Position numbers and translations under genes: made by a program. This document shows, piece after piece, positions 9,674 to 18,517 of a stretch of DNA of 37,668 nucleotides. The DNA lies in contig CANRBX010000023.1 in NCBI GenBank assembly GCA_947628955.1, forward strand, positions 1-37,668. Reading direction: 5' to 3'. The notes under the pieces were generated by a model, which saw nothing but the letters and a program-made list of their open reading frames with translations, was not told the DNA's origin and searched no databases. Source of the DNA: an uncultured Lachnospiraceae bacterium. Its GTDB lineage: Bacteria; Bacillota; Clostridia; Lachnospirales; Lachnospiraceae. Each line of letters opens with the position of its first letter. Position 1 is the first letter of the stretch.

Positions 9674-10576
9674 CTAGAAATATCCCTCCTTCTTGCGCTT
9701 TTCCATGCTCGCACTCCCGCCGTCCGTGTCGATGACCCGGCTGGTTCGCTCGGAGGAGACCGCGCCGAGCGTCTCTTCTATGATGGCGTCGAGCGTGTCT
9801 GCGTCGCTCTCGATCCCTCCGGTCAGGGGATAGCAGCCCAGGGTGCGGAAGCGGATCTTTCCATACTCAACAGTCTCGCCTTCGCGCAGCTTCATGCGGT
9901 CGTCGTCCACCATGATGATATTGCCGTTCCGGCGCACAAACGGCCGCTCCTTCGCGAAATACAGGGGGACGATGTCGATGCCTTCCTGACGGATGTATTT
10001 CCAGATGTCGGTTTCCGTCCAGTTGGACAGAGGAAAGACGCGGATCTCTTCGCCGGGGCGGATCCTGGTATTGTACAGCTTCCACATTTCCGGGCGCTGG
10101 TTTCTGGGATCCCAGGCATGGCTCGAATTGCGGAAGGAGAAGATGCGCTCCTTGGCGCGGGATTTTTCCTCGTCGCGCCGGCCGCCGCCGAACGCGGCTG
10201 TGAAGCCGTATTTGTCGAGCGCCTGTTTCAGCGCCTGCGTCTTCATGATATCGGTGTAGGCCGCCCCGTGGTCGAAGGGATTGATCCCCTGCGCCAAGCC
10301 CTCCTCGTTGATGTATTCGAGCATGGTGAGGCCGTACTTTTCTGCGGTCCTGTCCCGGAATTCGATCATTTCATGAAATTTCCATGTCGTGTTTACGTGG
10401 AGAAAAGGAAACGGCGGCTTCTCCGGGAAGAACGCTTTCAGGGCCAGGTGCAGCATGACGGAGGAATCCTTGCCGATTGAGTACAGCATGACCGGCTTCT
10501 CGCATTCTGCCGCGACCTCCCGCATGATATAAATGGCTTCCGCCTCAAGATGGTCAAGATGAGTCAGGGTTGTCAT
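9674..10576 (-). CDS. cysD: Sulfate adenylyltransferase subunit 2 (CysD)
   Basis: A 300-residue PP-loop ATP pyrophosphatase that forms APS from ATP and sulfate together with the CysN part of the next gene. The PP-loop motif [14 protein letters not shown] is intact near residue 33, and [20 protein letters not shown] near residue 135 is characteristic of CysD. The frame stays open for another 400 bp upstream, but the start is at 10576: the ATG has AGGAG eight bases before it, and the length then matches the family (about 300). It is the first gene of the sulfation operon cysD-cysNC-sulfotransferase-chrA. No promoter was confidently identified in the 256-bp upstream gap, which holds the terminator at 10643-10694. 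Confidence 0.95.
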   Translation of the reverse strand: MTTLTHLDHLEAEAIYIMREVAAECEKPVMLYSIGKDSSVMLHLALKAFFPEKPPFPFLHVNTTWKFHEMIEFRDRTAEKYGLTMLEYINEEGLAQGINPFDHGAAYTDIMKTQALKQALDKYGFTAAFGGGRRDEEKSRAKERIFSFRNSSHAWDPRNQRPEMWKLYNTRIRPGEEIRVFPLSNWTETDIWKYIRQEGIDIVPLYFAKERPFVRRNGNIIMVDDDRMKLREGETVEYGKIRFRTLGCYPLTGGIESDADTLDAIIEETLGAVSSERTSRVIDTDGGSASMEKRKKEGYF

Positions 10577-10642
10577 GGTCGTCGCTCCTGATATGGTAAA
10601 GTCTGATAATGAAAAGGTGTGCTTTGTGCTCTGCGTTTCCGC

Positions 10643-10694
10643 AAAAAAACAGGACGGCGCCGGGTGCAGAAAGCTCTGACACCGGCACTGTCCT
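10643..10694 (-). terminator. Terminator or attenuator upstream of cysD
   Basis: On the minus strand a 13-bp stem (10694-10682 with 10663-10651, one mismatch and one wobble) encloses an 18-nt loop and is followed by seven U residues (10649-10643). It lies about 140 bp after the CDP-glycerol transferase gene ends and 67 bp before cysD starts. It most simply terminates the former, but it could also attenuate the sulfation operon if a promoter lies upstream in the gap. Confidence 0.75.
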
Positions 10695-10832
10695 ATTGTA
10701 TTGAGAGAATATGATGAAAATACGGCATGGCATGAAACAGAGGCCGTTTTTACAGTAAATTTATTATTTTGATGGAAATGAGAGAAGCCGGACCTCCCCG
10801 GAGGCCGTCGGGGCGCGGGGCGCAGCTTTTCT

Positions 10833-13454
10833 TTACCGCGTGCGCGCCCTCTCGTGCTCCAGCATGACCGGATAGATCCGCTCGCAGTTGTTGTTGTCGG
10901 AGAAGGCGAAGAAGTCGTCGGCGCGCTTCCGGTACATTTCCGGCATCTCGCAGCCGTTCTCCATGTACCGGCAGAGCACATCGATCAGCTCGTCGTTCGT
11001 GTGGCAGATCTCGCCGAAGCCCATGGTCGTATAGTGGAAGGTGCCTTCCTCGTAGTGCTGCGGGATGTCGTTGTGGTGCAGATAGACGACCGGCTTGCGC
11101 ATGTACGCAAAGTCAAACTGCACGCCGGAGAAATCCGTCACCATCAGGGCCGCCTCGCAGAACAGTTTCTCGTAGCTCATATCCCCGATCGCGGAGATGA
11201 TCTCGACAGAATCATTTTTGGTGAAATCGTCATACTGCGGGCTGACGATCGGGTGAAGCACGTACTGGATGCGGTAGCCGTATTTTCTGGCAGCCGCGAG
11301 CAGCCGCGGGTCGTTGATCAGGCTGTTGTAGACCTTATAATAGCTGGTCTCACGGAAATTCGGATTGTAGTCCCGCGCGACGCCCTCGTTTTTGAAGACC
11401 GGCATCGCGGAGTTCATGCGCCAGGTCGGCGACAGCAGGAGGATCTTCTGCGCGCGGTTCTTCAGTCCGTCGTAGCGCGGCACGCCGGTCAGCTTCAGGG
11501 CGTCGTAGCCGACATAGTCGTAGACCGGCTTGGAGAGATTCTCAATCTCGTATTTGGACGCGCAGAAGTACAGCTTCGTGTTGTCGCGCAGCCTCTGCTG
11601 CGCCAGGGCAATCTTCTGGATGGACATGCCGTGCTGGACGCAGGCCACGTCGAAGTGAAAATTTCCGCGGAAAGGCAGAATATTTGTGGATGTATAATCG
11701 TTAAATGCAAATACAGTAGAGTTGGATGTTATTACCATATTGGCATTCAAAAAGATTAACCTATGTTTTAAGGTACCTCGTTTAAGGGGGTGATAGCCTT
11801 CTTTGCGCATACGTGTATAGTCTGCACAGGATTCGTCTAACAAATAATATTTTTTAATTCCGTCTTTCTGGGCAGCAGCGTAACGATAGATATATTCAGA
11901 CGAATCGCCTCCTTTGTATATTTTATCAAAAAACAGCCAGATTTTTTGCCGTGAAAAATAAGGCTGCAACAAGAAATTAAGAATCTTCAGCGGAAGCATT
12001 GCACGAGCTTCTTCGTTGCGAGACTTGCGGATCTGCTTCCATAGTTTGAACTCTTTTACCAAAATTTTCCATTTTTTTGATTTTACGATATGAATGCCTT
12101 CTTTATTCCAATAGGAAAGATATGGGCCAAATTTCCAATATGTGTACGTAAAGTCTTTAGCAAACCGACTAGTATGAGCCGGAAATGAATAAGACATAAT
12201 GTGGTCTTTGTCGTTTGCATGAATAATAAAATTCAGAATGCGATGTTCATCTGATTGCTGTATCGGAACAGAGACGTGAAAAGTCTTTTGTCTGGAAAAA
12301 GTTACGCCAAAGCACTTACTCATCGAATAGCGCTGATTAAAAGTTACAGGAAATTTTTCTGTCCCGAGTTTAGCGTAAACAGATACATTATCGAGGGAAA
12401 AATAGTCATTGATAGCACCGTCAATCTCAAGGCAATCATTATGATAATCTATTAAAGAAATCTGTGCTGAGATAACATCTGGTGAAGTAAAGCGCAGGCC
12501 TTTAAATAATAGTTCCAGTGTATTTTCATCACTTACAAGGTTGGGATACCATGAAAAGTCCTGCAACTTCAGACGGATATCTAACAGCCTGTATTTATGA
12601 CTTGTAGCTGAAGCATGCATTCTTGAAGACAGGATAGTCATTATATCGATAAATTGAAGCACATGCGACAAAAGTTCACAGTATTCCGGAACCTCCTGAC
12701 GATGTATTACGTTTTTGTTGCGGTTATCTATATTTGCGAAAATCCGCATGTGAATCATAAACAGGGCCATGACCTGCAGCATCTGACCGACATAACCTCG
12801 ACGATTTTGTTCTTTTTCAAGAAGAGGAAGCAGAAATTCTTCGAAAGGTTTATAATACCATTCGCGGGACAGATAACGCACATCAAAGAAAACGTCATTT
12901 TCATGTGGATATGTGTAAAGCAGATGACAAGTTCCTACAAAAAAAATAACGGGATTAAGTGCAAGCAGGTGAACGATAATAGATTTTTCAGGCTCAACAG
13001 GAGAGATTTCGGGCAGAACCTTTAGAAGCATAGCTGTCGGAATCAAAAGTCCATGGAGATCCATGGGCAAAATTGTGGGACAGATGTCTGTATTTATGGA
13101 AAAGTCGACAGATTCCCGGGTGGAAAAGTAGTGTGTGCCAGTATCTGTAAGCTGAGTTATAATTGAGGGCATAAAAAAAGAAGCTTTTTTGGCATACTTG
13201 TCAGCAATAGCAAGCATATGCGAAAAAAATCTGTCTGCAGGTTCCAGAATATCCCCTTCGTCGAGAAATATCGTATACCTGCCTGCAGCTTCCTTTATGC
13301 ATTCAAAAGTTCTGTAGCGCGGATGCAGGGGATCATCCTCGGTAATGGGAATAAACTGGATTCTTTCAGCCAGTTTTGCTGGCTGAGAGAATCCCGGATG
13401 ATTTTCTTGTGAACCGTGACAGGCATAAAATATAGTAATGTCATACAGGTTCAT
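10833..13454 (-). CDS. CDP-glycerol glycerophosphotransferase with N-terminal GT-like domain
   Basis: An 873-residue protein. The N-terminal 100 residues look like a family-2 glycosyltransferase start (TIFYACHGS, later FLDEGDIL). A poorly conserved middle follows. The C-terminal 400 residues are a TagB/TagF-type glycerophosphotransferase with [27 protein letters not shown] and [20 protein letters not shown]. Such enzymes add glycerol-phosphate-like units from CDP-alcohols to membrane-linked acceptors at the inner membrane face. The DNA changes abruptly near 11690: the last 285 codons are GC-rich like the chromosome, while the first 590 are AT-rich. The gene therefore looks like a recombinant mosaic with its junction inside the catalytic domain. 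The frame is intact throughout. Confidence 0.85.
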   Translation of the reverse strand: MNLYDITIFYACHGSQENHPGFSQPAKLAERIQFIPITEDDPLHPRYRTFECIKEAAGRYTIFLDEGDILEPADRFFSHMLAIADKYAKKASFFMPSIITQLTDTGTHYFSTRESVDFSINTDICPTILPMDLHGLLIPTAMLLKVLPEISPVEPEKSIIVHLLALNPVIFFVGTCHLLYTYPHENDVFFDVRYLSREWYYKPFEEFLLPLLEKEQNRRGYVGQMLQVMALFMIHMRIFANIDNRNKNVIHRQEVPEYCELLSHVLQFIDIMTILSSRMHASATSHKYRLLDIRLKLQDFSWYPNLVSDENTLELLFKGLRFTSPDVISAQISLIDYHNDCLEIDGAINDYFSLDNVSVYAKLGTEKFPVTFNQRYSMSKCFGVTFSRQKTFHVSVPIQQSDEHRILNFIIHANDKDHIMSYSFPAHTSRFAKDFTYTYWKFGPYLSYWNKEGIHIVKSKKWKILVKEFKLWKQIRKSRNEEARAMLPLKILNFLLQPYFSRQKIWLFFDKIYKGGDSSEYIYRYAAAQKDGIKKYYLLDESCADYTRMRKEGYHPLKRGTLKHRLIFLNANMVITSNSTVFAFNDYTSTNILPFRGNFHFDVACVQHGMSIQKIALAQQRLRDNTKLYFCASKYEIENLSKPVYDYVGYDALKLTGVPRYDGLKNRAQKILLLSPTWRMNSAMPVFKNEGVARDYNPNFRETSYYKVYNSLINDPRLLAAARKYGYRIQYVLHPIVSPQYDDFTKNDSVEIISAIGDMSYEKLFCEAALMVTDFSGVQFDFAYMRKPVVYLHHNDIPQHYEEGTFHYTTMGFGEICHTNDELIDVLCRYMENGCEMPEMYRKRADDFFAFSDNNNCERIYPVMLEHERARTR

Positions 13455-13524
13455 ATTTAATCAAATCCTTTCTTGAAATTATTAATGGAATCGAATTACA
13501 TAAAAACAGTGATCACAGTGCTGC

Positions 13525-14682
13525 TTATTTTTGGAATTTATAAATGCCAATTGTGTCTGCGATTGGGGTGTTCGCCATGAAGAAATTGATGTAATAATTA
13601 ACTTTACCCGAACCGACCGACTGAATTTTCATGCCTTCGATTTCTAGGGAAGCCTCCTTTAAAGTAGTAGATTCGACTTTAATCTGTGGGGTAATAGTAA
13701 TATTCTGAGCAATGTCCGCGTCACCGAGTCTCTGAGTTTTGGCCTGACCATTTTTGGAAGTTTTGTATTTAATTTTATAAATTGATGCACCTATATTCAT
13801 ATGGCCGCCACAGACATAAAAATATTTATCATCAATGTCAAAACTCTGGAATGTGCCATGAGGAATCAGATCACATCTGATTTCAGCCTGCAGCAGCTTT
13901 TGCGGGGCCTTGTTGGACATCTTATAGGTAGCTTTGTTTTTTGCAGCATTAAGCTTTTTATTCAGGCCATTAAAGTCATAAATCTGAAGATATGTTCCGT
14001 GGTTTGTATGAAAACGGAATGCAATCTTGTTAGCAGAAGGATTAACGGCAACCCCCATACGATCCCGAATCAGTTTTTGCCCATCCAGTTTTACGTTGTC
14101 AAAGCTAAGTTTGACTTGCTTTTTTATCTGGATTGTACCGTTGCCGGGAATCATACAAGTGAGACGAATAATATTTATGCCAAAACGCTGGTCTTTGTCA
14201 TTATTAGGAGTGCAGGCAACCCAGATATCGTAGGCGCCTGCAGTAGATGACTGTGTGACTGCAATCGTTTCCCCATGGCCAAAATTATCAAGGATCTTAT
14301 AACCGGCAAAGGTAGCTTTTGCATTTTTCCCGGAAGCGGATGGAAGCGCAGAACACACCAGAATAGTGTGTTTTTTTCCAGCTTTGATATTTCCGGAGTA
14401 TCCTTCCGAAACGGTGAAAACATATTGATTGTCCGGAGAAAATGCAAAATTCTGTACGGAACGAATGGTGAAAGAAGCACCTTTGTAAGTAGCCGGTATT
14501 GGACTGTATGCCCCGTTGTATGGCATTCCAGTTAATGTAAACTGGAGACCGCTCTGCAGGGTTTTAGCACTGACAGTAGTCTTGGAGGTCTTTGCCATAG
14601 TGTTTGCAGAGGGTACGCATGCAGTGAGAACAGCAGCGCACAGGAGTGCAGTAATTCGTTGGAGTAGTCGTTTGGTTTTCAT
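13525..14682 (-). CDS. Predicted lipoprotein, possibly helveticin-J-like beta-propeller
   Basis: A 385-residue secreted protein. A signal peptide with a positively charged start and hydrophobic core ends in a lipobox LTAC, giving lipid attachment at Cys22. The mature part is rich in beta-strand-forming stretches with repeated segments such as FAFSPDNQYVFTVSEG and FQSFDIDDKYFYVCGGH, which suggests a propeller-like fold. The general pattern recalls the helveticin J family of proteins, but the match is weak and from memory. No enzyme motif was recognised. It has a divergent extended -10 promoter, and the downstream CDP-glycerol transferase gene starts 70 bp after its stop, so the two may be co-transcribed. 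It lies inside the AT-rich segment. Confidence 0.6.
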   Translation of the reverse strand: MKTKRLLQRITALLCAAVLTACVPSANTMAKTSKTTVSAKTLQSGLQFTLTGMPYNGAYSPIPATYKGASFTIRSVQNFAFSPDNQYVFTVSEGYSGNIKAGKKHTILVCSALPSASGKNAKATFAGYKILDNFGHGETIAVTQSSTAGAYDIWVACTPNNDKDQRFGINIIRLTCMIPGNGTIQIKKQVKLSFDNVKLDGQKLIRDRMGVAVNPSANKIAFRFHTNHGTYLQIYDFNGLNKKLNAAKNKATYKMSNKAPQKLLQAEIRCDLIPHGTFQSFDIDDKYFYVCGGHMNIGASIYKIKYKTSKNGQAKTQRLGDADIAQNITITPQIKVESTTLKEASLEIEGMKIQSVGSGKVNYYINFFMANTPIADTIGIYKFQK

Positions 14683-14741
14683 AAGTAGTATTATCCTCCT
14701 TGTTTTTAGAATTTCTTCCGGTTTAAGAAACTGGTAGTCTT

Positions 14742-14769
14742 ATTATATCATTTTTTTAAAATCTGTAAA
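14742..14769 (-). promoter_or_regulatory. Promoter of the lipoprotein gene (divergent)
   Basis: On the minus strand TTTACA (14769-14764), a 16-bp spacer and TATAAT (14747-14742) preceded by TGA form a strong extended -10 promoter. It is back to back with the plus-strand promoter at 14785-14813, so the 180-bp gap is a divergent regulatory region. AGGAGG lies about 12 bases before the ATG at 14682. Confidence 0.65.
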
Positions 14770-14784
14770 TATAATAGGTTGTTT

Positions 14785-14813
14785 TTGACAAGAAAAAACA
14801 GGTATGATACACT
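14785..14813 (+). promoter_or_regulatory. Strong promoter of the SDR-like/LicD pair
   Basis: A consensus TTGACA (14785-14790), 17-bp spacer and TACACT (14808-14813) with an upstream TATG extension. The 40 bp from 14776 to 14815 match 18418-18457, the promoter of the TPR-AAA gene, at 35 of 40 positions, including the spacer ACAGGTATG. Confidence 0.75.
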
Positions 14814-14862
14814 AAGCTACAATGCTATTATGATGAAATTGTGAGAAAATGGAGGAACGATT

Positions 14863-15648
14863 ATGTGTGAAGAAGCAATGCTGAAGGAGAATGTTATGGA
14901 CAAACTTCATGACCGCCGAATTTTAGTGCTCGGTCGGGATTCAGCATTAAAAGAATTTCTGACTAAGGAACTTCAGAAAGTGGGACAATTATCAGCCTAT
15001 TCTTTTGTTGTTTCAAATCAGTCCGATATTTTCCCAGAAGATTTTGTAATATTGACAGGAACAGCCGGGAAGGAACAGAAAAAGCCGCTGAAATGTGAAG
15101 AAAAGAAATATCCGTGGGCGCGGAAGGAAAAACTAAAAGGAGAGTATGTTGAAAGCTGGACGGAATTTAAAAAGATAATGGATATATTGCAGAAAATCAG
15201 ACAGACAAAACCAGAAGCAATGATTTTTTTATCAGACAGTAGTATTTACGGAAAAGCTTTTCGTAAAGAATATCTGGTAAGAGAAGAAGATATCGGTTAT
15301 CTGTGCCATACAGACGAAGACTTCCAGGATGCACAATGTCTTAGAACACTAGAGCATTTGTGCAGTCGTCTGGCCCGGGAGAGCGGCCTGAATATTAAAA
15401 TTGCGCGTTTACAGAATCCGGTACAGGAAGCTATGCCAGAGGTTTCCGAAGCAGTCAGTGATTCGGATATTGTTAAAACTCTTCTGAATGTTTTGCTTTT
15501 TGGTGTGCCTGGTGAGGCGTATAATGTTCAGCGATACCGGAGAATATCTTTGGAGTTAGCAGAGGTTTCTCCATTATCCCCTAGTGTTATTATGGAGAGT
15601 TTTGCGAAGACAGAAAATTTAAGGCGAAAAGAGAAGGGCGGGGAATGA
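14863..15648 (+). CDS. Degenerate SDR/epimerase-like protein (AT-rich copy)
   Basis: A 261-residue protein with the outline of an extended SDR (NAD-dependent epimerase family): a first strand RILVLGRDSALKEFL, an IFLSDSSIYGKAF segment where the active-site SSxxVYG normally lies, and a later RLARESGLNIKIARL strand. The glycine-rich NAD loop is not recognisable, and the catalytic YxxxK is absent from the expected place (AQCLRTLEHLC instead). It is probably a pseudoenzyme or binding partner. It is a paralogue of the protein at 29875 (shared YGK, LV-EDEIGYL-HT, QC-RT-E, PLSP). Its stop overlaps the next start in ATGA, indicating tight coupling with the SDR-LicD protein. ATG 14863 has GGAGG seven bases upstream. 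Confidence 0.65.
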   Translation: MCEEAMLKENVMDKLHDRRILVLGRDSALKEFLTKELQKVGQLSAYSFVVSNQSDIFPEDFVILTGTAGKEQKKPLKCEEKKYPWARKEKLKGEYVESWTEFKKIMDILQKIRQTKPEAMIFLSDSSIYGKAFRKEYLVREEDIGYLCHTDEDFQDAQCLRTLEHLCSRLARESGLNIKIARLQNPVQEAMPEVSEAVSDSDIVKTLLNVLLFGVPGEAYNVQRYRRISLELAEVSPLSPSVIMESFAKTENLRRKEKGGE

Positions 15649-17522
15649 TAATGGAGATGAAGAAGAAAAAGCCTCTGAGAGAGCGCTTGAACGAATTTCA
15701 GCTTGACTGGGCGCAGGCTGCTGTCAGATCCGGACTTATAAAAGCGGAGAAGGTCAGAAAGAAAAAAATTCTTTTGATCGGTGATACTGATTCTCTGATT
15801 GATGCGATTGCATGGTCATTTGAGGCATGGAATGATAAATGTAATGCAGAGATAAGCATTGCATTTATGACAATGGATGGCGAAATCAGGCAGTATGCCG
15901 GGATAAATTTTCTTCCGGAAAAGGCTGATTATGTAATTCTGACGGGGTATTGCTGCAGAGAGATACCTGGCTCGGCGGGGGAAGAGCTGGAGTATCTGGA
16001 ACGATATTTTGAGTTAGTGCGGACTGTGACCACCTATGCGTGTGAAAAAGTTCTTTTGCTTTCAGATGGCAGAGTATATGGACAACTTGGACATGGATTT
16101 ATTGCATCTGAATATGAAGCAGGCAGAACGGATCCTTGTGGACGTGAGTATGAGGCACAATACTTTGAACAGGCACTTGAAAGTATGCTGATAAGCTGTG
16201 CAAGAGAAGCGCACGTTAAATATCAAATTCTTCGCACAGGATTACTGTTTGGAGCATATATTGAAAGTACGAACCAAATCATATATCATTTGGCCCGCAC
16301 GGTTGCGGAAAAACAGGAAGATATGCGTTTTTTTACTACAAAACGTGACTCCTATACCAGTATTCACGATATGCTTTCTGCAGTTCACTTCCTGCTCACA
16401 TCCTGTCCTGGAGACAAGATATTCAACGTGAAGAGCCTGCAGTCAGATGTTTCAGAAAGCGAGATGGTTACATTATTGCATCAGAATTTTCCGGATCATT
16501 GCAAAATCAGCCTGCAATGGGACAAAGAGAAGGTTAGTGAAGGAGGAATTATGCTGAATTCGCAGCTTCTTGAAAGATATGGATTTGTTCCAAGAATTAC
16601 TTTGGAAGATGGACTTATCATATTGGTTAAGAGTCTGCAAAAAAAGAATGAAATTTTTATTTTTGACGATACATATCTGGGCAAATTGACGTCAGTCCAA
16701 CAGATTCTCCTTGGATACCTCCTTGAAATTGACCGGATATGTAAAAAATATGGGATTAAGTATTTTCTGGCAGGAGGGACGCTGCTTGGAGCAATACGTC
16801 ATCATGGGTTTATTCCATGGGATGATGATGCAGACGTAATGATGCTTCGAGAAGATTATAACCATTTCCTGATGGTTGCGCAGGATGAGCTTCCAGATAA
16901 CATCTTTTTGCAGCTTCCTTCTACTGAAGAAGGGAACCACAATGTGTTTGCTAAACTGCGAATTGATAACACAATGTTTTCGACATTATTTACTTCAAAA
17001 TTTCTGGATATGCATAATGGCATTTTTTTTGATATTCTTGCACATGACAAGACAGCTAATCACAAATGGTCACAGAGACTACATCTGAATGCGACAATTT
17101 TGTCACGTACACTTGTATTCCGTAAGTGGGGAAACACAGAAATTATAAGTGGAGGAAGGCATCCTCTTTTTTGTGCATTCCTTAATCGGGTGAAACGAAT
17201 TCTTCCAATGTCGTGTGCGGAATGGTTTCAGAAAAAAATGTTGCGGTTATTTGAACATAAAAAGACTGACTACTTGTATGACGGGATGGGACGTAATTTG
17301 AAACGGGGATCATTTCCAAAGGCATGGCTTGATGATGTGATTTATGTGGATTTTGAAGGTTTTCAATTTCCTGTGCCAAAAGAGTATGACAAATATCTGA
17401 CCTGGCTTTATGGTGATTATATGCAGATGATACCGGTCAGCGAGCGGAGGACAAGCCATAGCATCATGATGACAGATCTTGGCGAGTATTCTGATTATAG
17501 GTGTAGAGATGCGGTAAGATGA
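15645..17522 (+). CDS. SDR-like/LicD fusion protein (AT-rich copy)
   Basis: A 625-residue protein in two parts. Residues 1-330 resemble an extended SDR (KILLIGDTD, VLLLSDGRVYGQLG, ILRTGLLFG) without a clear NAD glycine motif or YxxxK. Residues from about 345 to the end are a LicD domain with AGGTLLGAIRHHGFIPWDDD near 376-395, the metal/nucleotide site of LicD phosphotransferases, followed by the LicD-typical FPVPKEYDKYLTWLYGDYM. LicD enzymes transfer phosphocholine-like groups from CDP donors to surface glycans in the cytosol. The protein is clearly paralogous to 30551-32536, with very high similarity in the LicD part. The start overlaps the previous stop (ATGA). It lies in the AT-rich segment. 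Confidence 0.85.
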   Translation: MIMEMKKKKPLRERLNEFQLDWAQAAVRSGLIKAEKVRKKKILLIGDTDSLIDAIAWSFEAWNDKCNAEISIAFMTMDGEIRQYAGINFLPEKADYVILTGYCCREIPGSAGEELEYLERYFELVRTVTTYACEKVLLLSDGRVYGQLGHGFIASEYEAGRTDPCGREYEAQYFEQALESMLISCAREAHVKYQILRTGLLFGAYIESTNQIIYHLARTVAEKQEDMRFFTTKRDSYTSIHDMLSAVHFLLTSCPGDKIFNVKSLQSDVSESEMVTLLHQNFPDHCKISLQWDKEKVSEGGIMLNSQLLERYGFVPRITLEDGLIILVKSLQKKNEIFIFDDTYLGKLTSVQQILLGYLLEIDRICKKYGIKYFLAGGTLLGAIRHHGFIPWDDDADVMMLREDYNHFLMVAQDELPDNIFLQLPSTEEGNHNVFAKLRIDNTMFSTLFTSKFLDMHNGIFFDILAHDKTANHKWSQRLHLNATILSRTLVFRKWGNTEIISGGRHPLFCAFLNRVKRILPMSCAEWFQKKMLRLFEHKKTDYLYDGMGRNLKRGSFPKAWLDDVIYVDFEGFQFPVPKEYDKYLTWLYGDYMQMIPVSERRTSHSIMMTDLGEYSDYRCRDAVR

Positions 17523-17632
17523 TGCTGTTGCATAAAAAGTCTGAATTTTATAATTAATATAATAAAATAATAAAGAATATGAAATAAAATCAATATAATA
17601 AAAAATAATTTAAAAAATTTTGAAAAATAGTA

Positions 17633-17661
17633 TTGACAAATAAACAGGGCTGTGATATCAT
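17633..17661 (+). promoter_or_regulatory. Promoter of a candidate non-coding RNA
   Basis: TTGACA (17633-17638), a 17-bp spacer and TATCAT (17656-17661) preceded by TGTGA form a strong promoter. The start TTGACAAATAAACAGG resembles the promoters at 14785 and 18427. No open reading frame with a ribosome site follows for over 800 bp, and a strong terminator lies at 18142. Confidence 0.65.
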
Positions 17662-17667
17662 ACAACC

Positions 17668-18181
17668 ATCAACAAAACAGTTGTTGTTCCTATAGATAAG
17701 GTACAAACAGACAAACTGTAGAGGATGGGAGGTCGATTCCAATGGACACAGTCTCACATATGTATATCGGTACATGTGGTCGGGTAAATGTTTCCTGTAA
17801 AAAAGACCTCTGTCAGGACTGATTCAGATAATCGTACGAAAACGGTAATTGGAGAGTTGAGTGAATCTGCTGGCAGAGCACATTTATCCAGGTAGAACGG
17901 AGAAGACCGAACGCGCAGGTTCGGATAAAGAGATCCGGCAGGACAGAGATCAGAATACTACTAAAAAATAAGACAAAGGAAAAAGGATAAGAAGAGGACA
18001 AAAGAGAACGTCCGGGAACTGATCGGGAAGCCGGAAGAGCCACATGGTTATAAAAGAGCAGAACATCTTTTATAATAAAAGCAGGAAGGGAGCTCTCCAG
18101 TATAGAAAACAGACAAAACTGAATAAAAACTAAATAAAATAAACAGGAGATGATCTGAACATGCCATCTCCTGTTTTTTTG
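17668..18181 (+). ncRNA. Candidate structured RNA with pseudoknot (raiA-like?)
   Basis: The promoter at 17633 and terminator at 18142 define a transcript of about 510 nt with no plausible gene. The first 210 nt can form a compact structure. GAGGTC (17729-17734) pairs with GACCTC (17805-17810), and CAGTCT (17749-17754) pairs with GGACTG (17816-17821), crossing it as a pseudoknot. Between them sits the hairpin CACATATGTA/TACATGTG (17755-17778). Outside are ACAGTT/AACTGT (17677-17719) and GATTCA/TGAATC (17821-17867). The size, pseudoknot and host group recall the raiA ncRNA motif of Clostridia, but this is from memory. The remainder, about 17885-18140, is purine-rich with one hairpin CCGAAC/GTTCGG near 17908. 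Confidence 0.6.
18142..18181 (+). terminator. Strong intrinsic terminator
   Basis: AACAGGAGATG (18142-18152) pairs perfectly with CATCTCCTGTT (18165-18175) across a 12-nt loop and runs into a T-tract to 18181. It ends the candidate RNA transcript; the LicD gene could also read through to it. Confidence 0.9.
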
Positions 18182-18417
18182 TGCGCAGGCCCGGGCAGGG
18201 AAATTAGCTGCTGACCGCAGCACCCGGGCCGCGCGACAAGTAAGAGGCGAAGCCGCCTCCTGCTCGATCGGCAGGAAAGCCCGTACGCGCCGGCGCGTAA
18301 AAGCTCTTTCCTCTGCATATCCGCGCGGAAGGGGAACCCGCCTGCCCTGTTCCCGGAATCCCCGCCTCCGGGAGACACATTTTGGACAAAATCCATTATT
18401 TTGCGCAATTTTACGAC
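18182..18417. other. GC-rich non-coding gap with hairpins
   Basis: No supportable gene is seen here. The sequence is GC-rich again and holds a nested hairpin (GCCCGGG/CCCGGGC around GCTGC/GCAGC at about 18187-18228) and the palindrome ACGCGCCGGCGCGT near 18284. Minus-strand frames across it are compositional and lack ribosome sites. Confidence 0.5.
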
Positions 18418-18426
18418 AGGTTAGTT

Positions 18427-18455
18427 TTGACAACAAAATACAGGTATGGTACACT
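18427..18455 (+). promoter_or_regulatory. Promoter of the TPR-AAA gene
   Basis: TTGACA (18427-18432), a 17-bp spacer and TACACT (18450-18455) with a TATGG extension. It is nearly the same sequence as the promoter at 14785-14813 (35 of 40 bases over the surrounding stretch). The leader to the start codon is about 55 nt. Confidence 0.75.
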
Positions 18456-18517
18456 AAAAAAAATATACTGCATAAATAAATAGAGCAGGAAAAGGCAGAT
18501 GCCTATATTGAGGCGGG

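Larger units (their letters stand above)
11690..17630. other. AT-rich segment of likely foreign origin
   Basis: Base composition shifts from GC-rich to AT-rich within a few bases near 11690 and stays AT-rich through four genes until about 17.7 kb. No transposase, integrase or terminal repeats are visible at either end. The left edge lies inside a coding sequence without breaking the frame, which fits homologous recombination into a shared gene rather than transposition. The right edge is less sharp, falling in the intergenic region after the LicD gene. Confidence 0.7.

Noticed and set aside
9674..10981. Longer cysD starting at 10981
   Set aside because: The extra N-terminal part has no CysD homology and overlaps the end of the CDP-glycerol gene; ATG 10576 has a good ribosome site.
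17813..18454. A 213-codon minus-strand frame over the non-coding region
   Set aside because: It has no ribosome site, crosses the composition change and the terminator, and shows no domain; the region fits an RNA better.
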